From NCBI RefSeq assembly GCF_009601015.1, contig NZ_WITJ01000002.1, positions 62,001 to 126,000 on the forward strand: a stretch of DNA of 64,000 nucleotides, given 5' to 3'. The notes beneath the pieces were generated by a model. It had not been told where the DNA came from, ran no database searches, and saw nothing but the letters and a program-made list of their open reading frames with translations. This DNA is from Lactococcus hircilactis (lineage in GTDB: Bacteria > Bacillota > Bacilli > Lactobacillales > Streptococcaceae). Shown piece by piece: positions 30,035 to 38,621 of the stretch. The translations under genes and the position numbers were made by a program. Position 1 is the stretch's first letter, and every line of letters starts with the position of its first letter.

Positions 30035-30766
30035 TTACTCATTTTTGAGCCGCAAAAGTTGCAGGTGTGTTTTTTCATTGATCGCATCGATGGCTTCATA
30101 AAACGCATCCATCAAAGATTGAGCCTGCAATTGAAGTACAAAATCAGCAGAGGACTGTTTTGGATGTTCATCAGCGCTGACAAAAGTTAATCCAGAATTT
30201 GGACATATTTTTTCTAGCCGCTGACAAAGTGTTGTTGCTTGCTCAGCACTGACAAGCACCGTTTGAGCGAAAAAGGGGTGAAAAGCAGGGATGATCTGAT
30301 CCCAATACTGATGCGGTGCCTGACGGATTTTTGTTGCAGAAATCGGGATAGCCGTGCGATCTGAGATTTTTACGTGATACTTGTTTTCATTTTTGGGAAA
30401 TCGTTTTTCAAGTTCCACAACATATTCAGGCTCTCCAACGTAAAAAGTCGCAAGAAACGGGCCATTATCCAGCGCATCAATCAACTGAAACAACCGTGCA
30501 CTCCATTCATTCCACCCATTTGGCATGGGCGGAAGATCATTTTCGTCTAATTTTCTCACATGAATATGAGGTTCATCTGAGAAAAAATCTGTCAGTACTG
30601 ACAGACGCTGATCGAGTGGCAAATGAATTTTATCTCCGCGATCATTGTCATAGCCTGATACGACAAGGAGTACTTCGTCATTTTCAAACGCTGACTTATA
30701 AACTTGATGCAGGTGTCCAATGTGCATCGGAGCAAATGTTCCAAAATAAATTCCAATTTTTTTCAT
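30035..30766 (-). CDS. NadR-type nicotinamide-nucleotide adenylyltransferase, kinase domain absent
   Basis: The product is 243 residues. The nucleotidyltransferase core is clear: IYFGTFAPMHIGHLHQ (GxFxPxHxGH), VSGYDNDRGD, MPNGWNEWSARLF and ISATKIR. These match the NMNAT domain of NadR, which makes NAD from NMN. Streptococcal and lactococcal NadR proteins continue into a ribosylnicotinamide kinase domain with a P-loop. Here the region after about residue 170 has no P-loop and ends as an unrelated helical tail. An exact palindrome (30589-30604) encodes LSVLT. The ribosome site is weak (AGAAG). Confidence 0.75.
   Translation of the reverse strand: MKKIGIYFGTFAPMHIGHLHQVYKSAFENDEVLLVVSGYDNDRGDKIHLPLDQRLSVLTDFFSDEPHIHVRKLDENDLPPMPNGWNEWSARLFQLIDALDNGPFLATFYVGEPEYVVELEKRFPKNENKYHVKISDRTAIPISATKIRQAPHQYWDQIIPAFHPFFAQTVLVSAEQATTLCQRLEKICPNSGLTFVSADEHPKQSSADFVLQLQAQSLMDAFYEAIDAINEKTHLQLLRLKNE
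30589..30604. repeat. Iterated palindrome copy (inside NadR-type gene)
   Basis: Exact CTGTCAGTACTGACAG, read as LSVLT. Confidence 0.95.
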
Positions 30767-30817
30767 TTTTTCTTCTTTTCTTATTTTTATCTCACTACTA
30801 TTTAACCATAAATATCA

Positions 30818-30845
30818 AAAAAAATCTGTCAGTACTGACAGAAAT
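30818..30845 (-). terminator. trhP2 terminator built on the iterated palindrome
   Basis: On the minus strand ATTT-CTGTCAGTACTGACAG-ATTTTTTTT (exact 16-mer at 30826-30841) lies five bases beyond the stop codon of the U32 gene. Confidence 0.8.
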
Positions 30846-30849
30846 TAGT

Positions 30850-32148
30850 TTAAGCACGTGCGCGAACAGTTTTTGTTTCGCCCGTTTTTTGATCGTATAA
30901 ATTTATTAATCCTGCACCAGATTTTCGGATCATATCACCTACGCTCACTGCAAATGGCACGTCAATATGAAGCAGCTCCATTGGATTTTTCGCACGATCA
31001 ATGCGCTCATCGGTTTGTGCAAGTCGAAGATTGTGGATCACTGTGTCCACATGCCGAAATCCTGGACCGTAAAATTCAATCGTGTCCCCTTCCATGATGA
31101 CATTGCGTTGGCGAATGGTTGCGACCATCGTTGCAGCATCGAAATCAACAACTTCTCCTACAAATTTATATTCTGGAATTTTGCGTCGTGCACCAAAAAG
31201 TTGCTTATGCTCGTCAGGAATGCCATAATAAAATCCTGTGTCCAGCTCACGTTGTGCGACTTTCCACAGCTCGTCAACTAAGGCAGGTTTAATGGCTTCA
31301 AACGTTTCTTTACTTTCCAGATAGGCATCAACCGCTTTTTTATACGTCATCGCAACCGTAGAAACATAATGAATGGATTTCATGCGACCTTCAATTTTTA
31401 GTGAATTGACCCCATTTTCAATCAAATCAGGAATATGATCAATCATGCTCATATCAACAGCCGACATCGAAAAAGCTTCAGGAATTTCTCCTGTGATGGA
31501 GTGACGTTCGCTTCCATAAGGCAAATCATAAAGATCGTATTTCCAACGACAAGATTGTGAACACCCGCCACGATTCGCATCTCGTAAACTCATATAGTTG
31601 GACAATACACAACGACCAGAATACGAAATGCACATTGCGCCATGGACAAAAGCTTCGATTTCTACAGCAGTGTGTTTGCGGATTTCAGAAAGCTCCTCCA
31701 TTGACACTTCACGCGCCAAAACGACTCGCTCAAGCCCGAGGCGTCGCCAAAATTCAAGCGTTTCAAAATTCGTCGCACTCGCTTGGGTTGACAGATGAAT
31801 CGCCAAGCCCGGTGCCTCACTGGCTGCAATCGCAATCAAGGCTGGATCAGAGACGATCACTGCTGAAATTCCGATGTCTCGCAGCTTTCTAAACCACGCA
31901 CCAGCACCATTTTCATTTCCCTCGTGCGTTACCATATTTGCAGCCACATAGATTTTGGCGTGGTGGGCGTTGGCAAAAGCCACACCTTCAGCCATTTCTT
32001 CAAATGAGAAGTTTCCAGCACGCGAGCGCAAGCCATAAGCTTGTCCTCCAATATAAACCGCATCCGCACCATATTGAATCGCAACTTTTAGCTTCTCTAA
32101 AGTACCAGCAGGTGCAAGCACCTCTGGACGTGTCAATTTTTTTTGCAT
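30850..32148 (-). CDS. trhP2: U32-family tRNA hydroxylation protein TrhP2-type
   Basis: The product is 432 residues, the large U32 member (YrrO/TrhP2 type) that with TrhP1 performs prephenate-dependent 5-hydroxylation of uridine 34 in tRNA; older annotations call it collagenase. Seen: LAPAGTLEKLKVAIQYGADA, a Cys-rich centre (CISYSGRC, GGCSQSCRW), SLKIEGRMKS, and a C-terminal beta domain. GAAGGA precedes ATG 32148. In most relatives the small partner gene is adjacent; here it is 1.6 kb away (33793-34722). Confidence 0.88.
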   Translation of the reverse strand: MQKKLTRPEVLAPAGTLEKLKVAIQYGADAVYIGGQAYGLRSRAGNFSFEEMAEGVAFANAHHAKIYVAANMVTHEGNENGAGAWFRKLRDIGISAVIVSDPALIAIAASEAPGLAIHLSTQASATNFETLEFWRRLGLERVVLAREVSMEELSEIRKHTAVEIEAFVHGAMCISYSGRCVLSNYMSLRDANRGGCSQSCRWKYDLYDLPYGSERHSITGEIPEAFSMSAVDMSMIDHIPDLIENGVNSLKIEGRMKSIHYVSTVAMTYKKAVDAYLESKETFEAIKPALVDELWKVAQRELDTGFYYGIPDEHKQLFGARRKIPEYKFVGEVVDFDAATMVATIRQRNVIMEGDTIEFYGPGFRHVDTVIHNLRLAQTDERIDRAKNPMELLHIDVPFAVSVGDMIRKSGAGLINLYDQKTGETKTVRARA

Positions 32149-32194
32149 TTGATATTCCTTCTATTTTCAAGATAGTAAGTATTTTGAAAGGGTT

Positions 32195-32218
32195 AGAATG
32201 TTGTTGATGAAACATTCT
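32195..32218. promoter_or_regulatory. Inverted repeat upstream of trhP2
   Basis: AGAATGTT-N8-AACATTCT lies 47 bases upstream of the trhP2 start, in a 193-base gap with no other feature I can name. It may be an operator or a leader hairpin. Confidence 0.35.
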
Positions 32219-32341
32219 CTAGTTAAATCCCCATGCACTGAATTTAACAACCAAAACTTGTTCTCTATTTATTTTACAGGATTTTTCCTTCTTTTCCCAT
32301 TGTCCTCTTAGTCAAACACATTTGACATTTCAAGACCTTCT

Positions 32342-33019
32342 TTAATGTTTCTCTTTTTCAGACGCATAAAAAAAGTGAACTCTTCCAAAAGTTTGGAGCG
32401 TCCCATCGGCATGAAGCATCACACAAGCATCATTTTCAAGGCCAATAATGTCGTGCGTTTGTGCCATCACTTTCGTATTTTCGATCCGTTTTTCATCCGC
32501 CTCAAAATGAGGATCACAACTCAGATCACAAATCCCCAATGCAGGATAGAAAAATGAGTGTGGAATTTCCTCATCTGCAGAGTAAAAGGCGTGCTTAGCA
32601 AGTGCCATTGCCCCTGCTGACAATCCAATGAACACACCTGTAAAATCCTGCAACAGCGCATCATAGCCTTCATTTTTCAAAAATTCAAGCAAAAACAATG
32701 GATCTCCGCCCATTAAATAAATCACGTCCGCATGGCGTATTTTTTCCTGCGCTTTTTGAGGTGAAACGCGACTGTCCAACAAGAAAAAGTCCTCAATTCC
32801 CGTTGAGGCAAATTGATCTTTCACACTCAAGCTCTCTTTTGTCCCATAAAATGCCGCATCAGTTTTGACAGCATTACGACTTGCGCTGATTGCGACTAAA
32901 TTTTTCTTTCCTTCGAGAATTTTTTGAAAATCCGTGATGAGTGCAGGAAACAAAAATCCCCGCGCACGACTTCCACCACTCAAAAGCATCACTGCTTGTG
33001 CGTGCATCTTATTTTTCAT
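32342..33019 (-). CDS. Peptidase S51-like (peptidase E family) protein
   Basis: The product is 225 residues. VMLLSGGSRARG at the N-terminus, VIYLMGGDPLFLL, and the nucleophile elbow GLSAGAMALA with Ser near residue 135 match the S51 dipeptidase E/cyanophycinase fold. The substrate is unknown. Start 33019 overlaps the upstream nucleotidyltransferase gene by 11 bases, so the two are translationally linked. The pair lies between the two U32 genes. Confidence 0.75.
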   Translation of the reverse strand: MKNKMHAQAVMLLSGGSRARGFLFPALITDFQKILEGKKNLVAISASRNAVKTDAAFYGTKESLSVKDQFASTGIEDFFLLDSRVSPQKAQEKIRHADVIYLMGGDPLFLLEFLKNEGYDALLQDFTGVFIGLSAGAMALAKHAFYSADEEIPHSFFYPALGICDLSCDPHFEADEKRIENTKVMAQTHDIIGLENDACVMLHADGTLQTFGRVHFFYASEKEKH

Positions 33020-33683
33020 CTGTACTTTTTCCCTCTAAAAACTTTTCAAACGCTGCGATACGCTCTTTTCTTTGACGAAGCAGTTCTGTTTCATAACGGA
33101 CTTGAAAAGGCTCTACCAAAAGTTCAAATCCCTCCCACATTACTTTTTCGTATGCTTTATTTTCCGAATTTCTGCTCTCATCTGCAACAATATCAATCAC
33201 ACCAGCACCCAGACAGAGCCGTCCAAAATAACGTGCAATCCATGTGCCATGATTATCTACAAATGGCTCAACCACCTCGTTTTTAAAGCATTCTTTTACC
33301 TTGAAAAAATCGCGCGTATGCACGGCAATATCCAAATCATGCGGCTCAATTTCCACCCCATAAACTGCATCTGAAACAGAACCTGTAACATACCACTCAA
33401 TGTGATATTCAAGCGCTTTTTTTGCAAATTTTTTCAGATCTTCTCGCCAATTTTCAGGCGTTGAAAACATGGACGTACAAAGTCGTGAAAAATTTTCTGC
33501 CACCTGTTTTTTATCCTTTTCAAAAACAAACGCGTGCGTCATATCTGCATCATAACGTTTTAAAAAATGACCCTTTTTTTCTTCAACAAATAGCGCTGTA
33601 ATCAGATTTTCCTGCTCATAAGCATTAGGATGCTCTACATGAAAAATAAAATGCTCATCGGATGTTTCACAATATCCTCTCAT
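33009..33683 (-). CDS. Nucleotidyltransferase-fold protein of unknown function
   Basis: The product is 224 residues. The middle contains a nucleotidyltransferase-like motif, WYVTGSVSDAVYG followed by HDLDIAVHTRDF (Gly-Ser and Asp-x-Asp), with a further acidic strand around VIDIVADES. The N-terminal 90 residues have no assignment. ATG 33683 follows GGAGG by eight bases; a GTG at 33698 lies within that ribosome site and is rejected. It overlaps the S51-like gene downstream. A link to minimal nucleotidyltransferase or antitoxin-like families is possible but unproven. Confidence 0.65.
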   Translation of the reverse strand: MRGYCETSDEHFIFHVEHPNAYEQENLITALFVEEKKGHFLKRYDADMTHAFVFEKDKKQVAENFSRLCTSMFSTPENWREDLKKFAKKALEYHIEWYVTGSVSDAVYGVEIEPHDLDIAVHTRDFFKVKECFKNEVVEPFVDNHGTWIARYFGRLCLGAGVIDIVADESRNSENKAYEKVMWEGFELLVEPFQVRYETELLRQRKERIAAFEKFLEGKSTDEK

Positions 33684-33769
33684 CAAAAACACCTCCACAA
33701 AAATCTGCTCACATCGTAAACAGTCCTTATTTTTTTACTCATCATACCATGTTTTAGCGATTTTTACTT

Positions 33770-33784
33770 CTGTCAGTACTGACA
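33770..33784. repeat. Iterated palindrome copy downstream of trhP1
   Basis: CTGTCAGTACTGACA, nine bases after the trhP1 stop on the minus strand. No clean T-run follows, so its role as a terminator is doubtful. Confidence 0.9.
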
Positions 33785-33792
33785 AAACTTTT

Positions 33793-34722
33793 TTACTTGA
33801 TTTGAGTGGGGTCATAGTCATAAAATCCGTGTGACACCGTGCGTCCAAAAGGATGCATTTTTCTTACCGCTTCATCAAGTCGTGTTGCAGCTTGGAAGTC
33901 AAATTTTCCTTCTAAAATTAAATTTTTAGCCTCAACAAATAAGGCTACGATTTCGACAAATCGATGATCGCGCGTAAAAATACCGTCTAATTTCCACGTC
34001 TCAAACCCCATCGCAAAAAGACTGCCAAGCTCTGTCATCATGTTTACATCATCATTTGCAAAAATATGAGTCCCGTGTCTGTCCTCAAAAATACTATAAT
34101 GCGTCTGTTCATCTTTTGGTTCAGAAATAAAATGACTCGCTTCGCGATTTTTTCCTTCTTTTTGACTGTCTGTTTTAATAAAATTGAAATAATTTTGTAA
34201 TAATGGGCGTTTACTATGATGAATGACCGTCGCACCATAAACCAAAAGTTCAACAGGAATTTTCACCTCTTTAATCAATTCTTCCAGCTCAGCTTTAGGT
34301 AATTCACGAGCCAACACAGCACCAACAGCCCCCTGTTCCGCCCAAAAATTGACCTGACGAGCAGAAGTGACCAATGTGGAAGCGTCATAAACAAACGGTA
34401 ACGTGTATCCATCACGCTGCAACACAAAAATCACACCAGCATCTCCCACTGAAATTTGATCCACGCCAATTTTTTGAAGAAAATCAAGAAAGGATTTTAT
34501 TTTTTCCATCATTTCCACGTGCATGAGTGCGTTCACTGCCACCATCACTGTTTTCTGTCGTTGATGTGCTAAGACTGTGATCTTGGCAATTTCATCATAA
34601 GAAAGTGCCGCTGGTGTGCGTAGTCCAAACTCCGCTTCACCAATGTTCAATTGATCGACCCCTGCATCTAATAATTCTTCTGCTTGTCTTAAATTCTCCA
34701 CTGTTGCAATAATTTTAATCAT
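33793..34722 (-). CDS. trhP1: U32-family tRNA hydroxylation protein TrhP1-type
   Basis: The product is 309 residues, the smaller U32 partner (YrrN/TrhP1 type). It has ENLRQAEELLDAGVDQLNIG at the N-terminus, ISVGDAGVIFVL, VTSARQVNFWAEQGAVGAVL and VELLVYGATVIHHSKRPLLQ. The family works with TrhP2 on U34 of tRNAs. No convincing ribosome site precedes ATG 34722 (only AAAGAAA). It is separated from trhP2 by the nucleotidyltransferase/S51 pair. Confidence 0.87.
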   Translation of the reverse strand: MIKIIATVENLRQAEELLDAGVDQLNIGEAEFGLRTPAALSYDEIAKITVLAHQRQKTVMVAVNALMHVEMMEKIKSFLDFLQKIGVDQISVGDAGVIFVLQRDGYTLPFVYDASTLVTSARQVNFWAEQGAVGAVLARELPKAELEELIKEVKIPVELLVYGATVIHHSKRPLLQNYFNFIKTDSQKEGKNREASHFISEPKDEQTHYSIFEDRHGTHIFANDDVNMMTELGSLFAMGFETWKLDGIFTRDHRFVEIVALFVEAKNLILEGKFDFQAATRLDEAVRKMHPFGRTVSHGFYDYDPTQIK

Positions 34723-34943
34723 TCTGATTTATTTCTTTCTTTTTAATAAAATTGAGACTCACATGAGACAGAATATTCGATTTCTATTATATCATCTTTA
34801 GTAAAAGATCACATGCTTCAACTTCAACTAAAGTTCATCAAAAAGAAACTTTTTTGTAACACAAGAAACCATTTTGAAATTTATTGGTATTCTTTTTATA
34901 CTATAATATAAGGAACAATAATTACGAAAGTTAAGAAAACGCG

Positions 34944-35225
34944 ATGGAATTAAGAAATTTAAAAGACTTCTATGAAAAACAAACCTACTATGATTATTCA
35001 GAAACTCAATTTAAAGGAAAAACAAATTTAGAAAAGCGTGTGTCTGAGCTCACATTCTTTGTGAATGTCGCCCTTTTTTCGATTTTATTAGCAATCATCA
35101 TTTATGCTCTTTTGTCAGTACTGACAGCCCCTATTGCTGTTCCTGTCGCATTTCTTGTTTCCCTAAGCTTATTTTTACTCTGCAAAAGAGGCCTCTCCAA
35201 AATGATTAAACATGTTTTAAGATAA
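34944..35225 (+). CDS. Small membrane protein
   Basis: The product is 93 residues with a charged helical N-terminus (MELRNLKDFYEKQ) and two hydrophobic segments (about 38-57 and 60-80). TATAAT at 34902-34907 is a plausible -10. The ribosome site is poor. An exact palindrome (35113-35126) lies in the first membrane helix region, read as LSVLT, showing that the element is tolerated even within a transmembrane hairpin. Family not recognised. Confidence 0.6.
   Translation: MELRNLKDFYEKQTYYDYSETQFKGKTNLEKRVSELTFFVNVALFSILLAIIIYALLSVLTAPIAVPVAFLVSLSLFLLCKRGLSKMIKHVLR
35113..35127. repeat. Iterated palindrome copy (inside small membrane gene)
   Basis: TGTCAGTACTGACAG, read as LSVLT between the two membrane segments. 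Confidence 0.95.
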
Positions 35226-35227
35226 TT

Positions 35228-35250
35228 AAAAAACGACATTACTGTCGTTT
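35228..35250. terminator. Bidirectional terminator between convergent genes
   Basis: AAAAACGACA-TTAC-TGTCGTTTTT serves the small membrane gene (+) and the rRNA methyltransferase (-). Confidence 0.85.
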
Positions 35251-36072
35251 TTATTTTCGTGCGATTAAAAGTACCACATGAATCGTTGCAAAACAAGGCG
35301 GTGCTTGATGCGCTTTTTCTTTTACTTCCTTTGATACTGCCCACTCCAGTGGACTCATTTCCAAAAAATCGTCGCGTAAAGCTTCATGAATCTCAAAAAT
35401 GGTCTTTATTTCTTTTCGCTCACAGTTTGGAAATTCCTGTACAAATCGATCAATGACCGCCTGATTATCATAATCCAAAGGAATCCCATACACTTCACGC
35501 AATTCCCTCAAATAAAAACGATCCGGAACTACTTTTAAAATAACCCCATCATCAGCTAACACACGCTTAAATTCACGATAATTGGACGGTGTAAAAATAT
35601 TAAGAATTGTCGAAAACACGCCATCCAAAAAAGGTAAGTTCGTCAGATCTGACAGACTTAAAAATCCGGAGATTCCAAGTTCTGTTGCCATTTCAATCCC
35701 ATCTTTTGCTAAATCAAAACCATACTTATCTCCCTGATGACAAAGCAGATGCAAAAAAGTCCCTTCACCTGTTCCCACATCTAGCAAATTTCCACTGACC
35801 ACCTCTTTTTCGATTTCTGTCAGTACTGACAAATACATTCCAGACTCAATCAAGCGTCGTCTAGGCTCAAACATCTTTCTTGTATAGTGTAAGGTATCTG
35901 GTTTTTGTTGTAAAAAGTTGACGTAACCCTTTTTATTGAGATTGAAAGTATGTCGATTTTCGCACCTTAACGCACTTCCATCAAGTACCACTTCCAAGTG
36001 GCAAATCGGACAACGCAGCACATGAGGACGCTTTGATAAAAAGCGCTCAGATTTTTCAATTTTCTTAAGCAT
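35251..36072 (-). CDS. rlmA: 23S rRNA (guanine-N1) methyltransferase RlmA-type
   Basis: The product is 273 residues. It has an N-terminal zinc finger (RCPICHLEVVLDGSALRCEN with a following His) and NKKGYVNFLQ, then a SAM-binding Rossmann fold (LLDVGTGEGTFL near residue 97, TILNIFTPSNYREFKRVL). This matches the RlmA(I)/RlmA(II) family, which methylates G745 or G748 of 23S rRNA. An exact palindrome (35818-35831) encodes LSVLT. The gene diverges from cutC with overlapping AT-rich -10 elements at 36081-36089. Confidence 0.87.
   Translation of the reverse strand: MLKKIEKSERFLSKRPHVLRCPICHLEVVLDGSALRCENRHTFNLNKKGYVNFLQQKPDTLHYTRKMFEPRRRLIESGMYLSVLTEIEKEVVSGNLLDVGTGEGTFLHLLCHQGDKYGFDLAKDGIEMATELGISGFLSLSDLTNLPFLDGVFSTILNIFTPSNYREFKRVLADDGVILKVVPDRFYLRELREVYGIPLDYDNQAVIDRFVQEFPNCERKEIKTIFEIHEALRDDFLEMSPLEWAVSKEVKEKAHQAPPCFATIHVVLLIARK
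35817..35831. repeat. Iterated palindrome copy (inside rlmA)
   Basis: CTGTCAGTACTGACA, read as LSVLT. Confidence 0.95.
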
Positions 36073-36079
36073 AACCCTA

Positions 36080-36089
36080 TGTTATAATA
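36080..36089. promoter_or_regulatory. Shared -10 region of divergent rlmA and cutC
   Basis: TGT-TATAAT (-10 at 36083-36088) points to cutC, while the opposite strand reads TATTATAAC toward rlmA. The near-symmetric AT box may fire both ways. Confidence 0.45.
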
Positions 36090-36120
36090 AAATAAGAAAA
36101 AAGAAAAGAAGGAAGTCATC

Positions 36121-36753
36121 ATGATCATTCGCGAACTTTGTGTCGAAAATTTTACCTCCATTCCAAAAGCAATCAAAAAAGGCGTTGAACGCATTGAACT
36201 TTGTGATAATCTCGCTGTTGGAGGAACCACACCCTCTTATGGTGTCATTCAAGAAGCTCATCATTTTCTCGCCCAAAACAACGCAAAAACAACCCTTGCT
36301 GTGATGATTCGACCTCGTTCTGGCGATTTTGTTTATGATCCTTATGAGCTCAAAATCATGGAAACGGACATTTTAAAAGCCATTGAAGCAGGCGCAGATG
36401 CGCTCGTTTTTGGCTGTCTCACCAAGACAAATGAAATTGATAGTGAAGCAATGGAGACGCTTTTGATTGCCTCACAAGGACTTCCCGTCACTTTCCACAT
36501 GGCTTTTGATGAAATCCCTAAAGCAAAGCAAATCAATGCGATCACTCAGCTTGCAACACTCGGTGTTGAAAAAATTCTGTTACACGGTGATTCTCTTGAT
36601 CACGCGCTTAATATTAGTGCTATCAAATCACTCACGCGCGCATCACGTGGAAAAATTTCCCTCATGATTGGAGGAGGGGTAACTAAAGACAACTTTGAAA
36701 AACTCGCTAAAGCGTGCGATACCACCTACGTTCACGGCAGCAAAATCATTTGA
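36121..36753 (+). CDS. cutC: CutC family protein
   Basis: The product is a 210-residue TIM-barrel protein of the CutC family. Conserved segments are ELCVENFTS, RIELCDNLAVGGTTPS, MIRPRSGDFVY, ADALVFGCL, TFHMAFDE, HGDSLDHAL and SLMIGGGV. CutC was linked to copper homeostasis in E. coli, but its biochemical activity is uncertain. GAAGGAA precedes ATG 36121. No copper-transport gene is nearby. Confidence 0.92.
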   Translation: MIIRELCVENFTSIPKAIKKGVERIELCDNLAVGGTTPSYGVIQEAHHFLAQNNAKTTLAVMIRPRSGDFVYDPYELKIMETDILKAIEAGADALVFGCLTKTNEIDSEAMETLLIASQGLPVTFHMAFDEIPKAKQINAITQLATLGVEKILLHGDSLDHALNISAIKSLTRASRGKISLMIGGGVTKDNFEKLAKACDTTYVHGSKII

Positions 36754-36771
36754 TCTCCTTATAAAACATCA

Positions 36772-36797
36772 AAAAAAGAGCGCAGTGCTCTTTTTTT
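36772..36797. terminator. cutC / ecsB convergent terminator
   Basis: AAAAAAAGAGC-GCAGT-GCTCTTTTTTT, usable in both directions. Confidence 0.85.
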
Positions 36798-36841
36798 ATC
36801 CTCCGAGAATTCTGTAAAATCACAAGCAAAATCCATTTTCG

Positions 36842-37864
36842 TTAAAACTTATTTTTTAATCTACTACTCAAATAGAATTTCGCAAGGACGCCATTCACAA
36901 GTAAGATAATTATGAGATCCAAACGATTTGTAAGAAAAACAAGTCCAAAAATCACTTGAAGTCCTGTCATGCCGACAAGCACGCGAAACAAAATTCGTTT
37001 CACAGCGCTCGCTTGTGATCCTTTTTTTATGGGATAAAGTCGTGCCAAAAGCTGATAATCCAACGCATCACGAAGTGCAACCAACTGAAACATCAATAAC
37101 GCATTGAAAACACAAACCAGAATCACCGCAAGAATGGCATTGTCCACAAAGATCAATGCCAAAATAGAAAGCACTGTCAAACGCACCGTCAAAGCAAGGT
37201 AATCACCACTTCTTAAAAAACTTCTTGAGAGCGCATATTCATACGTCCGACGCGTTTTAGGAAGTAAGAAATCCAAGTATTTCCGACGATGACTGTGTGA
37301 TTTTAATCCCTTCACCGTAGTAAACAGAGCAAAAAAACGTAAAATCACAACTTTTCGATTTTCCTCATATGCAATCATCGCACGCCAATTTAAAAGTCCT
37401 CGATTTTGCCATTTTTTAAGTCGATACGCAAAAATACTACTTTTTAATCCCAATAATAAGAGAAACCAAAGCATCAAAACCCAAATTGGAAATAAAAGTA
37501 ACGGACTCGAAACAAATACCAAAATCACACTCACTAGTGCAGGTAAAATCATCGAACGTAAGAAACTTTGTTTTAAATTTTGCTTAATTTCTTGCTCACG
37601 AACAAGCAAAAACACCTGATCTGCTGCTTCAAAAAAGGTCGCCAAACGCCCAGGAATCAACGCAATCAGACTCACAACGCACATCACAAGTCCCTTTTCA
37701 AAGCCATTTAGTGTGTGCGATTGTAAAAACTGCGCATACTGAATGGCTAAAGCGCCTAGTAAAATAACCAAAAATAACGTAAAATGATCATTAAAAACAT
37801 AGCGCAAATATTTCAAATTCTGCGCATAAAATTGGGCTCTTCGCTTTTTAAAAATCTCATTCAT
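36842..37864 (-). CDS. ecsB: ABC transporter permease EcsB
   Basis: The product is a 340-residue polytopic membrane protein with FKKRRAQFYAQNLKYLRYVFNDH-type N-terminal residues typical of EcsB. Several hydrophobic segments flank a cytosolic loop containing KGLKSHSHRRKYLDFLLPK. EcsAB is an exporter affecting secretion and intramembrane proteolysis; its substrate is unsettled. ATG 37864 has AGGTG six bases upstream and overlaps the end of ecsA (ATGAATGA); a GTG at 37873 lies within that site. Confidence 0.92.
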   Translation of the reverse strand: MNEIFKKRRAQFYAQNLKYLRYVFNDHFTLFLVILLGALAIQYAQFLQSHTLNGFEKGLVMCVVSLIALIPGRLATFFEAADQVFLLVREQEIKQNLKQSFLRSMILPALVSVILVFVSSPLLLFPIWVLMLWFLLLLGLKSSIFAYRLKKWQNRGLLNWRAMIAYEENRKVVILRFFALFTTVKGLKSHSHRRKYLDFLLPKTRRTYEYALSRSFLRSGDYLALTVRLTVLSILALIFVDNAILAVILVCVFNALLMFQLVALRDALDYQLLARLYPIKKGSQASAVKRILFRVLVGMTGLQVIFGLVFLTNRLDLIIILLVNGVLAKFYLSSRLKNKF

Positions 37865-38603
37865 GCTCAGCACCTGCTTTTGCTTGCTGGGTCAATGCCA
37901 AATAGATTTCATCCAACGAAGCAGATTCATTTCCAAAGTGTTGGCGTAACTCATCCATCGTACCAAAAGCAATCACTCGTCCTTCATGCAACACAACGAA
38001 TTTATCACAAAATTTTTCTGCTGTTGACAAAATATGCGTACTCATTAAAATCGAACTTCCATTTTTTTTCATTTCTAACATCAGATCAATTAAATCCTGA
38101 ATCGCAAGCGGATCAAGTCCCATAAAAGGTTCATCAATGATATAAAGTGAAGGCTCAATCAAAAAAGCACAGATAATCATCACTTTTTGCTTCATTCCTT
38201 TTGAAAAATTAATCGGAAACCACTCTAATTTATCACTCAATCGAAATGTCTCAAGTAATTTTTGAGCACGCGCCATTGCGACATCCTCAGGAATGCCATA
38301 AGCCAAAGCAGTCACTTCAAGATGTTCACGTAAAGTTAATTCTTCATACAGACTTGGCGTTTCTGGAATAAATCCAATTTTTTTACGATACGCATAAAGA
38401 TCTTGCAAAAGTGTCATTCCATCAAGCTCAATCAGTCCAGAATAGGGTGTCAACAGTCCAATAATCTCCTGAATTGTCGTCGATTTTCCAGCACCATTAA
38501 GTCCAATTAATCCAACTAATTCACCATCGTTGATTTCAAAATTCACATCTTTTAAGACAGGATTTCCAAAATATCCACCGGTAAGATTTTTAACTTTTAA
38601 CAT
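37857..38603 (-). CDS. ecsA: ABC transporter ATP-binding protein EcsA
   Basis: The product is 248 residues with Walker A GLNGAGKST (near 36), Q-loop, signature FSKGMKQKV, Walker B LYIIDEPFMGLD and the switch His in MSTHIL. It is paired with EcsB, overlapping its start by eight bases. It is 18 bases downstream of the GDPD membrane protein gene, so the three may be co-expressed. Confidence 0.95.
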   Translation of the reverse strand: MLKVKNLTGGYFGNPVLKDVNFEINDGELVGLIGLNGAGKSTTIQEIIGLLTPYSGLIELDGMTLLQDLYAYRKKIGFIPETPSLYEELTLREHLEVTALAYGIPEDVAMARAQKLLETFRLSDKLEWFPINFSKGMKQKVMIICAFLIEPSLYIIDEPFMGLDPLAIQDLIDLMLEMKKNGSSILMSTHILSTAEKFCDKFVVLHEGRVIAFGTMDELRQHFGNESASLDEIYLALTQQAKAGAEHE

Positions 38604-38621
38604 TTTTTCCTCTTTTCACTT

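Noticed and set aside
33684-33698. GTG start five codons upstream for the nucleotidyltransferase gene
   Set aside because: The GTG is part of the GGAGGTG ribosome site that serves the ATG at 33683.
35641-35660. GTCAGATCTGAC in rlmA as a palindrome copy
   Set aside because: The arms differ from the TGTCAG/CTGACA consensus and the centre is ATCT-type; treated as chance similarity.
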